NCBI RefSeq assembly: GCF_017942085.1
Contig: NZ_JAGKSP010000003.1
Span: 124,001-188,000, forward strand
DNA length: 64,000 nucleotides
Direction: 5' to 3'
Source: Paenibacillus lignilyticus
GTDB lineage: Bacteria; Bacillota; Bacilli; Paenibacillales; Paenibacillaceae
Shown: in pieces, positions 39,461 through 49,350 of the stretch
How the letters are laid out: every line of letters begins with the position of its first letter
Position numbering within the stretch: the stretch's first letter is position 1
Notes under the pieces: model-generated
The model's input: only the letters and a program-made list of their open reading frames with translations
What the model was told of the DNA's origin: nothing
Database searches by the model: none
Translations under genes and position numbers: made by a program

Positions 39461-39498
39461 AAAAGGAGCATTGCCGACGACGGCAATGCTCCTTTTGC
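39461..39498. terminator. Bidirectional terminator
   Basis: AAAAGGAGCATTGCCG / CGGCAATGCTCCTTTT perfect 16-bp stem with ACGA loop, between the hydrolase (plus) and the SDR remnant (minus). Confidence 0.9.
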
Positions 39499-39528
39499 TT
39501 GTTTGTATGATCAACGCGTCGCCGCGAC

Positions 39529-40059
39529 TTATTGATAACCTTTCAAGATCGACTCCAAGTACTCCTCGATTGGAAGCGACTTTCGCATCGACAGAAGATT
39601 ATTGCCTGCCTCGCCAACGACTGTCCGGAATTGCACGCTTTCTCCGGTTGCTTGTGCCGCAATGGCATCTACGATGATTTGCGGATCATCTAAATGGCTG
39701 CTGTCTCTATTGTTCATCAAAGCCATGATTTTATCCATCAGGTCGTTATAATCCGTGATGTTCTCGTCTTTATTCCAACGGATATTATTCTTGAAATTGT
39801 TGCCGGTCGAACCCCCCTGTTCGATCAGTCGAAGTTCAATGTTCAACGGTTTGAGCTCGTAGTAAAGACCTTCGGTTAAGCCTTCCAGCGCAAATTTGGA
39901 CATAGTGTACAGGGAGCCGAGCGGAACAGCGGTCGTGACACCCATAAATGAACTGATGTTGATGAACATCCCCCCGTCTACGGAGCGGAAATGCGGCAAG
40001 AATTTTCGAATGACATTGATTGGCCCAAAAAAGCCGCGATTTACGCGGCGGTTGAAACA
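39529..40059 (-). pseudogene. N-terminally truncated short-chain dehydrogenase
   Basis: The frame from about 40059 to TAA 39529 reads VNRGFFGPINVIRKFLPHFR, then NISSFMGVTTAVPLGSLYTM SKFALEG (in two parts), which keep the SDR catalytic Ser-Tyr-Lys. It continues to a normal C-terminus (PIEEYLESILKGYQ). Everything before the 'NVFG' strand, including the TGxxxGIG cofactor loop and NNAG, is absent. The DNA upstream is the 3' end of the agarase-like gene, whose stop is at 40079. ATG codons in this frame fall inside that gene and have no ribosome site. About 100 residues are lost, so it cannot bind NAD(P). Confidence 0.7.
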
Positions 40060-40078
40060 AGTTAATGAGATTATGCTC

Positions 40079-42163
40079 TTATCTCCCATTCTCATGAATC
40101 GTTTCCAGTTCTGCATTGACGGTCTTCATGATATTGACCATGTCGGTATAGGGCTGATCCTGCTGATTGACCAGACCGGTATTATAATTCTCGCCATCTT
40201 TACGCCCGGTTACTGCCTGGTCATAATACCCGAACCAACCCGAGCCGACGAACAGCGGATGTGCCGATTGAATCTCAATGAATGCTTTGAAAGCCGCGCC
40301 TCTCTCCGCGATACTGGCTGTGCTTGTCGCCGCATTGGCCGGCGACAGCCCGCGTTCGCCGGTGCTAAATGTATACTCCAAATTAAGCAGCGGTTTGCCG
40401 AAAGCTTCATACCTGGAAAGCCAACCGGCATCTTTCGAATATTGGTCTACGGAGAAAGCATCCACATACTCCATGGCAGCCGAATCCCAATCCAGACTGG
40501 TCCGCCAAGTGGGAACGATGGAGGAACCTAAGAACAAATGGTTCTTATCGTATTTTTCGATAATCGATCGGATCGTCGAGAAATACGTTTTGGATGCCAG
40601 CTTGATATAGTCCGATACATCAACAGAAGGAACACGCGACATTGCGATCGGCGTATTCATCAACGTGTCGAATGAATCGGCGTTCGTGCCAAGAAGCTGG
40701 TTAACGGCAGCAAGATCATTGTTGTATCTTGGCGCAAGAAAGTCTACAAAGGCTTTCTTCGCCGCAGATGACGAATCATGCGTCAATATCTCTTTCACAA
40801 TATCGGTCGTCCATCCTGATTCGTTATCGTAAGTGTAGCCGATCAACCATCGGTCATTTCTCGACTGTTGGAGCTGCGGGCTCAATGCGCTGTCGATTAT
40901 GGATTTAGCTTGCGGATCGAACACATCGTACGTCCATTGAATCCTTTCCAAATTCATCGGATCTTGCAAAACCAATATATAGGGAAACATGACATGATTG
41001 GGTCTGGTCCATTTGCTAAAGGCATTAAAGCCCCAGTCGAGCAAACGCTTCTTGGTGATCTCCTCCCACTTCGACTCATAGTCGCTGCCGTATTTTCTCA
41101 TGACGTTGGCGATGACAAAACTGACTCTTTCGCCATTTAAGTCATTAGCGTAAGCGGGAGCATACAAGCTCGGATCAGGAAGCTCCTCGAACAGCTTCCG
41201 AAGCGAGCCGTCCGCTGCCTTAAACGGCGTACCGTACCCCCACTCCCAAATACTTGTCGCATCCACTCCCTTTAAAAGGAATTTATAACCGGCAGGCGTA
41301 ATAAACCACCATTTATGATCAATCTGTTCAAGTCGGAAAAATCCGGTGGCCTTATACTCGCCTCCGCGTTTAATTCCGCCGTACGCATCATATTTTTTGC
41401 GATCCAACGCAACCCTAGACAGCGCTTTCGCCTCATTCGCATAGTCCTGCTGCAATTGCTCGTCAGTTGCAACCTTTCCCGTCCACGTTTCATAAATCCA
41501 TTGCCCGTATTTATCCACCATCAAAGCGTCTTTCTTCATTTCAGCCAGCAGTTGTTCGGCGCTGAAAGCAGCAGCCGGATTCTGTCCTTCATCCCCGATG
41601 CCTTTGTAAATTTGCACTTCCGTAAGCGGGATATGCTGATAGGCATTCGACCGCTTGATGGCAATGACAATAAACCTGGCCGTCTTATTGTCCATCGGGA
41701 TGATTACCGAATCGTTCAAGGCGGTTCCTGTTTTGACATGTTTGCCGGCAATATAGTAATAATCACTTTCAGCTTCGGCACGGTATTTGACCGTCAATTG
41801 TTTATATCCCCAATAACTGTTAGGCGAGTTCAGTACGAGCCGGATGCTGTCCAGCGGGTAGTCCTTCAGCAGGTCAAACGCTGCATACACCGTTCCATTA
41901 GCAGTTGCGCTCCCCATCCAACCGGCATAGGTCGTCGTTAAGCCGTCAAGTAGTTTGCCGTTCTCCGACGATACTAAGCCGGTTGCGCCGATATCGGGAG
42001 AATTTCCTGCATTCGGTGCAGGACTGAAATAATAGTTTCCGGTCGCAAGCTGCGACCCTTCCGCAAGAGTACCACTTCCGGAAGGGAGGAACGAGAATAA
42101 CAGCAGGAAGACCAGAAACAGTCCAAGAGAATCGCCTCGATACCTTCTATACCATTTACTCAT
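40079..42163 (-). CDS. Secreted agarase-like (GH50-type) glycoside hydrolase
   Basis: A 694-aa exported enzyme. The signal peptide (GLFLVFLLLFSFLPSGSG) leads to a discoidin-like domain (~45-190, LLKDYPLDSIRLVLNSPNSY, HIPLTEVQIYKGIG). A catalytic (beta/alpha)8 domain follows, beginning KYGQWIYETWTGKVATDEQL and TGFFRLEQIDHKWWFITPAG, with LIGYTYDNESGW holding an acid pair and PLLNLEYTFSTG a putative nucleophile. The layout resembles GH50/agarase-like clan GH-A enzymes; the polysaccharide is unknown. It lies 92 bases downstream of the solute-binding protein in a locus with permeases and YesMN, so it probably produces the sugar that is imported. Confidence 0.78.
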   Translation of the reverse strand: MSKWYRRYRGDSLGLFLVFLLLFSFLPSGSGTLAEGSQLATGNYYFSPAPNAGNSPDIGATGLVSSENGKLLDGLTTTYAGWMGSATANGTVYAAFDLLKDYPLDSIRLVLNSPNSYWGYKQLTVKYRAEAESDYYYIAGKHVKTGTALNDSVIIPMDNKTARFIVIAIKRSNAYQHIPLTEVQIYKGIGDEGQNPAAAFSAEQLLAEMKKDALMVDKYGQWIYETWTGKVATDEQLQQDYANEAKALSRVALDRKKYDAYGGIKRGGEYKATGFFRLEQIDHKWWFITPAGYKFLLKGVDATSIWEWGYGTPFKAADGSLRKLFEELPDPSLYAPAYANDLNGERVSFVIANVMRKYGSDYESKWEEITKKRLLDWGFNAFSKWTRPNHVMFPYILVLQDPMNLERIQWTYDVFDPQAKSIIDSALSPQLQQSRNDRWLIGYTYDNESGWTTDIVKEILTHDSSSAAKKAFVDFLAPRYNNDLAAVNQLLGTNADSFDTLMNTPIAMSRVPSVDVSDYIKLASKTYFSTIRSIIEKYDKNHLFLGSSIVPTWRTSLDWDSAAMEYVDAFSVDQYSKDAGWLSRYEAFGKPLLNLEYTFSTGERGLSPANAATSTASIAERGAAFKAFIEIQSAHPLFVGSGWFGYYDQAVTGRKDGENYNTGLVNQQDQPYTDMVNIMKTVNAELETIHENGR

Positions 42164-42254
42164 AATTTACCTCCGCCTTCAGAGTCTTCGCCAATGCTGA
42201 GTTGGTAAATTAATCCTAAAGAGCGTATAAACCCATATGAAGCGTTCTTCCTTC

Positions 42255-43781
42255 TTATTTGCCGTAACCGAGCTCCTCCAGCTGTTTGACCGAGGAATCC
42301 ATGTACGTTTTGTAATTCATGCTAGACTCAAGCGTTTTAAGGAAGCTGTCGTACCCGGTTAGCGGGGTTTTGCCATAGATAAATTTCACGAATTCTTCTT
42401 CGATAAAGCGACGGCTGTCCGCCGGATTATAGCCTTCTGGATTCGTCAGGAATCCGTTCAGAATTTGAATTCTCGGCTGGCTGTTTGCGAATTGGATAAA
42501 TTGGGATTGCGGCGCGAATTTCGTCTCCAGGTAGGTCATTTCCGGTCGGCCGGTAAACTGGTACAGCCATGTGAAGCCAGCTTCCTTCCCCATCAGCTCG
42601 GTCGGCGTGACCTTGTCGCCTTCGAGATTATAGTGCGTTCCGTTGATACCGAACTGCACCAGCATCGACCCTTCCTTGCCGGAGACGTAGTTTAGCAAAT
42701 CGAATACTTTCTGCAGCTTTTCCTTGTTGTTTTCCAGCGCTTTCGGGATCGCATAGATACCGGTAGTTCCTCCTAGATCGTAAGGGCCGTCGTATTGTCC
42801 GCCCGGCCCTTTCGGAGGCGCGATCTGAATCCAATTGGCGCTTGGATTTACTTTCTTGATTTGCTCCGTAAATTGATCCTTGCTCAAGTTCGGCCAATCG
42901 ATCCAGACGATTCCGGCTTGCCCCTTAATTGCCTTCTCTTGATGCTGAAGACCCGTATTGGCCATAATTTCCGGATCGACCGCACCGGTATCGTTCAACT
43001 GCTTGATAAATGCTAGCGCGTCTTTCATAGCCGGGTCATACAGGGAGTTGATCAGCTTCCCGTCCTTGACGTAGAACGTGTCCGGATCCCCTACGCCGAA
43101 AGCGCCGAAGATTGGAGCGAACGTGGAAAGCTTGCTGCCGGTAAGCCCAAGCGAATCTTTCTTGCCATTGCCGTCCGGATCCTGCTCCGCGAACGCCTTC
43201 ACTACATTCAGAAATTCTTCGATCGTGGAGGGAGGTTGAAGGCCAAGCTTGTCGAGCCAATCCTTGCGAATCCAATAGGTGTTGTACGGAATACTGGGGG
43301 CTTTCGGAACGGCGTACACTTTACCGTCAATCGTCGTCTTCTTCAAGCTCTCTTCGCCGATATAATCCCTAACCGGCTGCAGTTTATCCGTATAAGGCGT
43401 CAAATCGAGCACAAGTCCCTGCTCGACGAATTGTTTGAGCGACGCGCGATCCGTTACTTGAAATAAGTCAGGAAAATTGCCGGATGCCAGGCGCACATTC
43501 AATTGGTTTTTATAATCATCAGCAGACGCGTATACGGTTAAATTCACATCCGACTGAATGGCTTTGTCGATGGCTTGTTTAATAAAGTCTTTGTCGGGAG
43601 TCGGCAAATTGTTACCGGTTTCAATAATGTCGAGCTTGACCGCAGCTTGCGATGCGCCGGAAACCTCTTCCTTGTTCGTTGACTTCGGAGAATTCGAGGA
43701 ATTGTCGGATGAACAGCCTGCAAGCACGCTGCTTATAAGCAAGATGCTTAGCATGACGGTAACTGTTTTCATTCTTTTCAT
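42255..43781 (-). CDS. Extracellular sugar-binding lipoprotein of an ABC transporter
   Basis: A 508-aa lipoprotein. The lipobox is LISSVLAGC with Cys22, then a Ser/Asn-rich linker. The family-1-type binding fold (VYASADDYKNQLNVRLASGN, PYTDKLQPVRDYIGEESLKK, FSKVM-free) matches the ~500-aa LplA/YtcQ group that delivers oligosaccharides, especially uronate or mannan fragments. It is followed by the agarase-like gene and preceded by the two permeases, matching the usual Paenibacillus gene set. AAAGGGG precedes the ATG. Confidence 0.9.
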   Translation of the reverse strand: MKRMKTVTVMLSILLISSVLAGCSSDNSSNSPKSTNKEEVSGASQAAVKLDIIETGNNLPTPDKDFIKQAIDKAIQSDVNLTVYASADDYKNQLNVRLASGNFPDLFQVTDRASLKQFVEQGLVLDLTPYTDKLQPVRDYIGEESLKKTTIDGKVYAVPKAPSIPYNTYWIRKDWLDKLGLQPPSTIEEFLNVVKAFAEQDPDGNGKKDSLGLTGSKLSTFAPIFGAFGVGDPDTFYVKDGKLINSLYDPAMKDALAFIKQLNDTGAVDPEIMANTGLQHQEKAIKGQAGIVWIDWPNLSKDQFTEQIKKVNPSANWIQIAPPKGPGGQYDGPYDLGGTTGIYAIPKALENNKEKLQKVFDLLNYVSGKEGSMLVQFGINGTHYNLEGDKVTPTELMGKEAGFTWLYQFTGRPEMTYLETKFAPQSQFIQFANSQPRIQILNGFLTNPEGYNPADSRRFIEEEFVKFIYGKTPLTGYDSFLKTLESSMNYKTYMDSSVKQLEELGYGK

Positions 43782-43861
43782 GATTGAGGAACCCCTTTCT
43801 GTGAAAACCTTCTATTGTTAAACCGGCTTTTCCCGTTCCTGCAGTAACAGGTTGCCGAGCT

Positions 43862-44722
43862 TCAACCTTTAACGGAGCCGAGCAGCATGCCTTTGGTAAA
43901 ATGCTTTTGCATAAACGGATAAACCATGATGATGGGCAGGCTTGCCAGAATAACGGAAGCCATTTGCAGCGTTTCGCTCGGTGTCATATTGTCGGCATTT
44001 TCGAGCGGTTGCTGCGTTTGAATCAATATTTCACGAACGACGACCTGAAGAGGGAACAAATTCCGATCCGTCACATACATAATGGCTTGAAAAAATTCGT
44101 TCCAGTGGCCCACCATATAGAACAATCCGATGGTCAGCGTTACGGGTACCGAAAGCGGGACGACGATCTGCAGCAAGATCCGAAATTCTTTAGCCCCGTC
44201 CATCCTTGCGGATTCGAACAGCTCCTCAGGGAGCGACTCGTAGAAGCTTTTCATGATGAGCACGTTGAAGCTCCACACCAGATTCGGCAAAATCATGGCC
44301 CATATCGAATCCAGAAGCCCGATCGACTTGACCACCAGATAAGTCGGTATGATCCCGCCGCTGAACAGCAGGGTAAAAACAACCATCATCAGAAATAGGT
44401 TGCGTCCCGGGAGCTGCTTGCGACTGAGCGGATACGCCATTAATGACGTAATGATCATATTCAGAATCGTGCCAATAACGGTAATCAGCACCGTAACTCC
44501 AAAAGCGCGGGGGATATTCGATTCCATGATAAGCTTGCGGTAAGCGTCAAAGGTGATCGATCGCGGCACTAGTATGAAGCCTCCGTTTCGAAGCACTTCG
44601 CTAAACGGTGTGAGCGAAACCGACAGCACATACAACAGCGGAAATACCGCGGCAAGCCCGCACGCGAGCAGGATGAGGAAAACAACGGTATCGGCGATAC
44701 GGTCATTCGTGCTTTTTACCAT
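43862..44722 (-). CDS. Sugar ABC transporter permease (YtcP/LplC type)
   Basis: About 286 aa from ATG 44722 (GGAGG four bases upstream). Six transmembrane helices and the EAA loop PEELFESARMDGAKEFRILL of MalG-type permeases are present; it ends with the usual FTKGMLLGSVKG. It pairs with the YteP/LplB-type permease, which it overlaps by seven bases, and lies before the binding protein. No ATPase gene is present, so a shared MsmX-type ATPase would drive the importer. Confidence 0.92.
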   Translation of the reverse strand: MVKSTNDRIADTVVFLILLACGLAAVFPLLYVLSVSLTPFSEVLRNGGFILVPRSITFDAYRKLIMESNIPRAFGVTVLITVIGTILNMIITSLMAYPLSRKQLPGRNLFLMMVVFTLLFSGGIIPTYLVVKSIGLLDSIWAMILPNLVWSFNVLIMKSFYESLPEELFESARMDGAKEFRILLQIVVPLSVPVTLTIGLFYMVGHWNEFFQAIMYVTDRNLFPLQVVVREILIQTQQPLENADNMTPSETLQMASVILASLPIIMVYPFMQKHFTKGMLLGSVKG

Positions 44723-45681
44723 ATGCCCTCCCCCCACCGCTTCGCAAGTTTGTTCGACCCGAGCACCAATACCAATCCGATTGCCGCCTTAAATAATCCC
44801 ACCGCCGATGCCAAACTAAAGTTCAGCTGCTGCAAGCCGGTTCGGAACACCCAGGTATCGAGAATGTCGGCGACGGCATAGACTTGAATGTTGTACATGA
44901 TATAAATTTGCTCGAAGCCCGCATCGAGGATATGGCCCAGCTTCAAAATCAACAGCATGATGATAACGGTCCGGATGCCGGGCAGCGTAATGTGCCGGAT
45001 CATCCGCAGTCGTCCCGCCCCATCCACCCGAGCCGCCTCGTAAAGCGTAGGATCGATGCCGGCAATGGCCGCCAAATAAATGATTGCTCCCCAGCCGAGA
45101 TTTTGCCATATTTCCGATCCAACCAGTATGGACCTGAAGTAGGACGTCGAGGTTAAGAAGGGGATCGTCGTCCCGCCCGCATCCTGCAGCCATTGATTCA
45201 ACAATCCGGAGCTTTGGGAGAGCAGTGCAAGCAGAATGCCGTAAATGATTACCCACGAAAGAAAATGCGGCATATAGGTTAAGGTTTGAATCAGCGTTCT
45301 AAACCATTTGATCCGACATTCGTTCAGCAGCAGCGCCATCGCAATGGGCGGCAGCATGCCGAATAGCAGCTTGTAAACGCTGATCAGAAAGGTATTTGTA
45401 AGCAGTTGCGAGAAATAGGGCGAGTGAAAAAACGTTAAAAAATGTTTGTTCCATGGGCTGGCCCATGGACTCGACCAGATCCCTTCCATCATGTTGAAGT
45501 CTTTGAAAGCGATAATGACGCCGTACATCGGGATATATTTGAAGACGATGTAATACGCGAGCCCCGGCAAGAGCATCAAATAAAAAGCCTTGAAGCGCCA
45601 AATGTTTCTGCAGAAGACGGAGATTATCCCTGGTTTCGGCGCCGATTCGTGGATCGATTGTGGTGCATACCGCTGGTTCAT
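44716..45681 (-). CDS. Sugar ABC transporter permease (YteP/LplB type)
   Basis: About 321 aa from ATG 45681 (GAGAGGTG six bases upstream). It has the family's N-terminal FKAFYLMLLPGLAYYIVFKY, PMYGVIIAFKDFNM and the EAA loop DPTLYEAARVDGAGRLRMIR. It precedes the partner permease with overlapping ends. About 130 bases separate it from YesM, room for its own promoter under YesN control. Confidence 0.92.
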   Translation of the reverse strand: MNQRYAPQSIHESAPKPGIISVFCRNIWRFKAFYLMLLPGLAYYIVFKYIPMYGVIIAFKDFNMMEGIWSSPWASPWNKHFLTFFHSPYFSQLLTNTFLISVYKLLFGMLPPIAMALLLNECRIKWFRTLIQTLTYMPHFLSWVIIYGILLALLSQSSGLLNQWLQDAGGTTIPFLTSTSYFRSILVGSEIWQNLGWGAIIYLAAIAGIDPTLYEAARVDGAGRLRMIRHITLPGIRTVIIMLLILKLGHILDAGFEQIYIMYNIQVYAVADILDTWVFRTGLQQLNFSLASAVGLFKAAIGLVLVLGSNKLAKRWGEGIW

Positions 45682-45810
45682 AGGTTTCACCTCTCATCTT
45701 TGTAAGCGCATTCATTATCGCAAACCAAGTATAACAAGAAGACCATGGTTTCAACTATGCAGTGATCTTGCGAAATAAAGAACAAAACCGACAAATTCTC
45801 AGCACTGCAC

Positions 45811-47568
45811 TCATCTTCTTATTATAGGGATGCTAATGCATACGACCGTCCCCTCATTGGGTACGCTGCCGATCCTAAGTCCATAGGAAGCGCCATAATG
45901 AATTCGCAGACGCTGGTGGACATTAGCCATTCCGATGCCGGATGTGCGCTCGCTGCCGGGATCAATCATCCGCTCTTCAAGAGCCTTATGCAGCTTCGCC
46001 TTCTCCATTCCTGTGCCGTTGTCGCGGATAAAGAATCGCAGTTTCCCTTTGCAAATGGACCCCCGAACATGTATGAGTCCTTCCCCCTTGCGGCTGGGAG
46101 CGATCCCGTGGAAGACGGCATTCTCCAAGATCGGCTGCAGGGTGAGCTTCAAGATGCTGCACGGCAACGCTTCAGGATCGATTTCCTGAATGAATGTGAA
46201 TTTATCTCCATATCGTATTTTCTGAATTTGCATATACATGTTCAGCCCAGCCAGCTCTTCCTCCACCGTTAAGAATTCCGACGTTTTGTCGAAGCCGAAC
46301 GATAATACGCCGACCAGCGCTCGGATCGTTTCCTTCACCTCTTGCGTCCGGTGCTGTTTGGCCAAACTTCCGATGCAAGCCAAGGTGTTGTACAGAAAAT
46401 GCGGGGCGATCTGGCTCTGCAGCATTTTTAGCTCCAGCTGTTTCTTCCGCTCTTCCATATGCTTTGTTTCTTGCAGCAGATTCCGAATCCGCTCCATCAT
46501 GGCATTAAAGCTCTGAGTAAGCCGTCCGATCTCGTCCTCCCTCTTGACGACAAGGTTCGGAATCACGCCTACATCCTGTACCCTATCCATCTTGACGGCT
46601 AGCATCCGGATCGATTTGGTCATATAGCGCGACATGACAAACGCCATGAACAGCAGGACTACAAACCAAATGCTGGCTGCAGCCTTGTAGTTATCGAACA
46701 AGCGAATTACGTTCTGATAGAAGTAACGGTCTTTGATCAGCACGAGCAGCGTCCAACCGAGCCGATTCTGTCCGGATTTGACGACTACGAGCTTGCCCGT
46801 CGACCCGTTCACTTCGCTTGCGGTTACCGGGAGCCCGGCGAGCTTGCCGACGAACGATTCGGGGAGGTCTTCGTGATACGTGTCCGGTTTTTGCGGCAGT
46901 ATGCCGTTATCCCGATCGAACGTAACTACCTTGTCCTTATCCGACATAATAACGAACGTCTGATAGGAGCCGGACGTCAATTCGCTTATTTTACGATTCA
47001 GATTCTCCAGATTGAGCTCGATGACCGCGACGCCTATCATGTCACCGTTGCCGGAGTTGACCGGTCTGGAGATGGCTACAGTCTCACCGGAGAGCGTCGA
47101 TGCATAGGGCTGGCTCACGACAGCCGCCCCATAGGTTTTCTGCGATTTATCATAGATGGATCTTAGCTGCGGATTGCCGATAATCTCGTACTTAACCTGA
47201 GAGCTGGCGTATACTTTACCATCCTTTCGGATGAGATAAAGCGTTTTCACAAGTGCGCTGTTGTTCTCGGCAATGAACCGCAGCGACTCGGATATTTTGT
47301 TGCCGTCTCCTTCTTGAAGCAGTTTGGCATCCGTGGCGATCAGCAGCAGTACATTCCGGCTATTATCCAGATACGTGTCAAGAAACTGATTCGTGCGCGC
47401 GATCAATGTCACGGAGTCCGATACCATTTGGTTTTTGAACAAATCGGCAGCCTTGTAGTAATTATTCCAAGCTAATAGAACAAAAAACGTGAACGTGATA
47501 ATAAATAAAAACAGAAACTGTCTCGTCGCGAGGCTCCAACTCCTGTACCAGCGATAGATCCGGTTCAT
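45811..47568 (-). CDS. YesM-type sensor histidine kinase
   Basis: A 585-aa membrane kinase. N-terminal helix (FLFLFIITFTFFVLLAW), an extracellular dCache-type sensor (~40-295), a second helix (ASIWFVVLLFMAFVMS), a HAMP segment (VPNLVV-like end with EDEIGRLTQSFNAMMERI), and the His_kinase domain QSQIAPHFLYNTLACIGSLA with the phosphorylated His, then the HATPase (IRDNGTGM, ERTSGIGMANVHQRLRIHYG). Six bases after YesN, so an operon. It should sense a sugar or its complex with the binding protein. Confidence 0.93.
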   Translation of the reverse strand: MNRIYRWYRSWSLATRQFLFLFIITFTFFVLLAWNNYYKAADLFKNQMVSDSVTLIARTNQFLDTYLDNSRNVLLLIATDAKLLQEGDGNKISESLRFIAENNSALVKTLYLIRKDGKVYASSQVKYEIIGNPQLRSIYDKSQKTYGAAVVSQPYASTLSGETVAISRPVNSGNGDMIGVAVIELNLENLNRKISELTSGSYQTFVIMSDKDKVVTFDRDNGILPQKPDTYHEDLPESFVGKLAGLPVTASEVNGSTGKLVVVKSGQNRLGWTLLVLIKDRYFYQNVIRLFDNYKAAASIWFVVLLFMAFVMSRYMTKSIRMLAVKMDRVQDVGVIPNLVVKREDEIGRLTQSFNAMMERIRNLLQETKHMEERKKQLELKMLQSQIAPHFLYNTLACIGSLAKQHRTQEVKETIRALVGVLSFGFDKTSEFLTVEEELAGLNMYMQIQKIRYGDKFTFIQEIDPEALPCSILKLTLQPILENAVFHGIAPSRKGEGLIHVRGSICKGKLRFFIRDNGTGMEKAKLHKALEERMIDPGSERTSGIGMANVHQRLRIHYGASYGLRIGSVPNEGTVVCISIPIIRR

Positions 47569-47574
47569 TCGCCA

Positions 47575-49134
47575 TCATCCTTTGTCATCTTGGTCTGCCC
47601 ATCGCAGCCCGGTTGGAGCGGCTCCTGTCCATTCGCGAAATAGAGCAGAGAAATATCGGTAGCTCGGAATGCCTACCAGATGCGCAATTTCATATACCCT
47701 GAGCGAAGTATGCTGCAGCAAGTCGGTCGCCTTCTCCATTCTTTTTCCAGTCACGAAATCATGAAACGAAACTCCCGTTTCTTCCCGAAAGAGTCTGCTC
47801 AGATAATGCGGGCTTAGCCCGGCCTCCCGAGAAACAGCGTTAAGCGTGAGCGGCTTCTCAAGGTTTGCTTCAATAAACGCCTTTGCAGCCGTGATTTCTC
47901 TGCGACACTTCTTGATCCTGCCCGTCAACTCGATTTCATAAACGATAGCTTCCACCAATTCATTAATGGTAGCAGCACCGAGGATCTGACCCGACACTCT
48001 CCACCCAATAGCTTCCTGCCCCGCTTGTTCCCTGTGCCATCCGCGCAGCCAATCCGCAATGAACGTCCGCAGTTCCTCCGGTACGATACGTCTGTTTATC
48101 GCCCATTGCACGAATTCCCCTCGGATGAATGCTGTCAACTGCTCCCGCTTCCATTGCGATTTATGCAGCATGGCCGTTAATTCATTCGCCGATTGCTCCT
48201 CAAAAGAAGCCGGACCGGTGACAGGCGTCGCAAAGACCCGGCCTTCACCATCATAGAACACCATATACGGCTTTCCACAAACGCCGCGATACCGCTCCGC
48301 AAAATCAGCGCCTCTCCAAATCGATTCGCTTATGACGTAATAAAACCTGTATGCACCGCTGAGGAAGGGCAGCCTTCGATCGATCCATTGATATAGATTT
48401 TCGATTATCTCCTCTAGTTCTCGCTGCATTTCCGACAGATTGCCGTTCTCCATGCGGAATATCAACACATAAATGCCGCTGTCGCTGTCAGCCGGAACCC
48501 AATTGAACGACCTCGCGTGCTCCAGCGAGGTCAGGTACTCTTCGCAAGCATGCTGAACGAGTAGACCGCCGGGCTTTCTTGTCTCCACATGGAGCGCAGC
48601 AAGCTGGATCGGGAACTTGGTTTGGAAAGAAGCTTGCAGCCAGGCATCAAGATTTCCATCATCGGCTGACTGGCGTGTCATTGATATCAGTTGTTCGGAC
48701 ATCTTCCAGCGGTGGCATTCCGTCTCGTTTCGCTGTAGCGTTTTCGCGCGATAAACGCCATCTTTTGCCCGATGTATCGCCTGCGCAAGATCACTGTCGT
48801 CCATGGTCACTTTCACAAGGTACTCTGCCGCTCCGAGCTTGACCGCTTCCTTCGCATAAGCGAATTCCGAATGACAAGTAAGCAGGATGACTTGGATATG
48901 CGGAAACTCCTTTTTCAAACAACGAAACAGCTCAAGTCCATTCATGACCGGCATTGTAATGTCCGTTATGACGATATCCGGCGCATGGCTGCGGCAAAAC
49001 CGCAGAGCCTCCTCGCCGTTCTCCGCTTCGCCAACCCATTCGACATCATAATTTTCCCAATCGAACAGACGAAGTTCCTGACGTATCGGTAGTTCGTCAT
49101 CGACAATTAATACCGTTAATAAATCGTCATTCAT
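47575..49134 (-). CDS. YesN-type response regulator (receiver + AraC)
   Basis: A 519-aa regulator. The receiver (VLIVDDELPIRQELRLFDWE) has its phospho-acceptor in PDIVITDITMPVMNGLELF (about D57). A long helical middle (~130-410) and a C-terminal AraC double HTH follow (LTLNAVSREAGLSPHYLSRL, LRVYEIAHLVGIPSYRYFSA). With YesM it forms a pair that normally turns on the adjacent ABC transporter genes. GGGGGTGG precedes the ATG. Confidence 0.93.
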   Translation of the reverse strand: MNDDLLTVLIVDDELPIRQELRLFDWENYDVEWVGEAENGEEALRFCRSHAPDIVITDITMPVMNGLELFRCLKKEFPHIQVILLTCHSEFAYAKEAVKLGAAEYLVKVTMDDSDLAQAIHRAKDGVYRAKTLQRNETECHRWKMSEQLISMTRQSADDGNLDAWLQASFQTKFPIQLAALHVETRKPGGLLVQHACEEYLTSLEHARSFNWVPADSDSGIYVLIFRMENGNLSEMQRELEEIIENLYQWIDRRLPFLSGAYRFYYVISESIWRGADFAERYRGVCGKPYMVFYDGEGRVFATPVTGPASFEEQSANELTAMLHKSQWKREQLTAFIRGEFVQWAINRRIVPEELRTFIADWLRGWHREQAGQEAIGWRVSGQILGAATINELVEAIVYEIELTGRIKKCRREITAAKAFIEANLEKPLTLNAVSREAGLSPHYLSRLFREETGVSFHDFVTGKRMEKATDLLQHTSLRVYEIAHLVGIPSYRYFSALFREWTGAAPTGLRWADQDDKG

Positions 49135-49174
49135 TCGGTACCACCCCCGAAAGCAAATATCGCAGTGCGGATAA

Positions 49175-49238
49175 CAAAAAAGATGGCTTGCACAAAAGCT
49201 GCATAACCATCTTATTTTTCGTGTCTCTAAACTATTCG
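49175..49238 (-). repeat. Orphan terminator with a short gene-tail copy
   Basis: AAGATGG-cTTGCA ... TGCA-taaCCATCTT stem (49180-49213) with T5 on the plus side, and next to it TAAACTATTCG (49228-49238). The same arrangement, stem AGATGGTTTGCA / TGCAAACCATCT plus TAAACTATTCG, lies at 49351-49413 behind the FAD oxidoreductase. It seems to be the leftover end of a second, related gene; no reading frame of such a gene remains between 49240 and 49350. Confidence 0.5.
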
Positions 49239-49350
49239 CGCTCTCGACTATGCCTCACCCTTAAGTAGCCTCCATAACGGGCAGCGAATATACGATTGAC
49301 GGCGGGACAGTGCCGACGGTTTAAACCGGTTCACCGCGTTCATTTCAAAA

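Noticed and set aside
41315..41941. 208-codon plus-strand frame opposite the agarase-like gene
   Set aside because: No start signal, antisense to a gene with signal peptide and domain structure.
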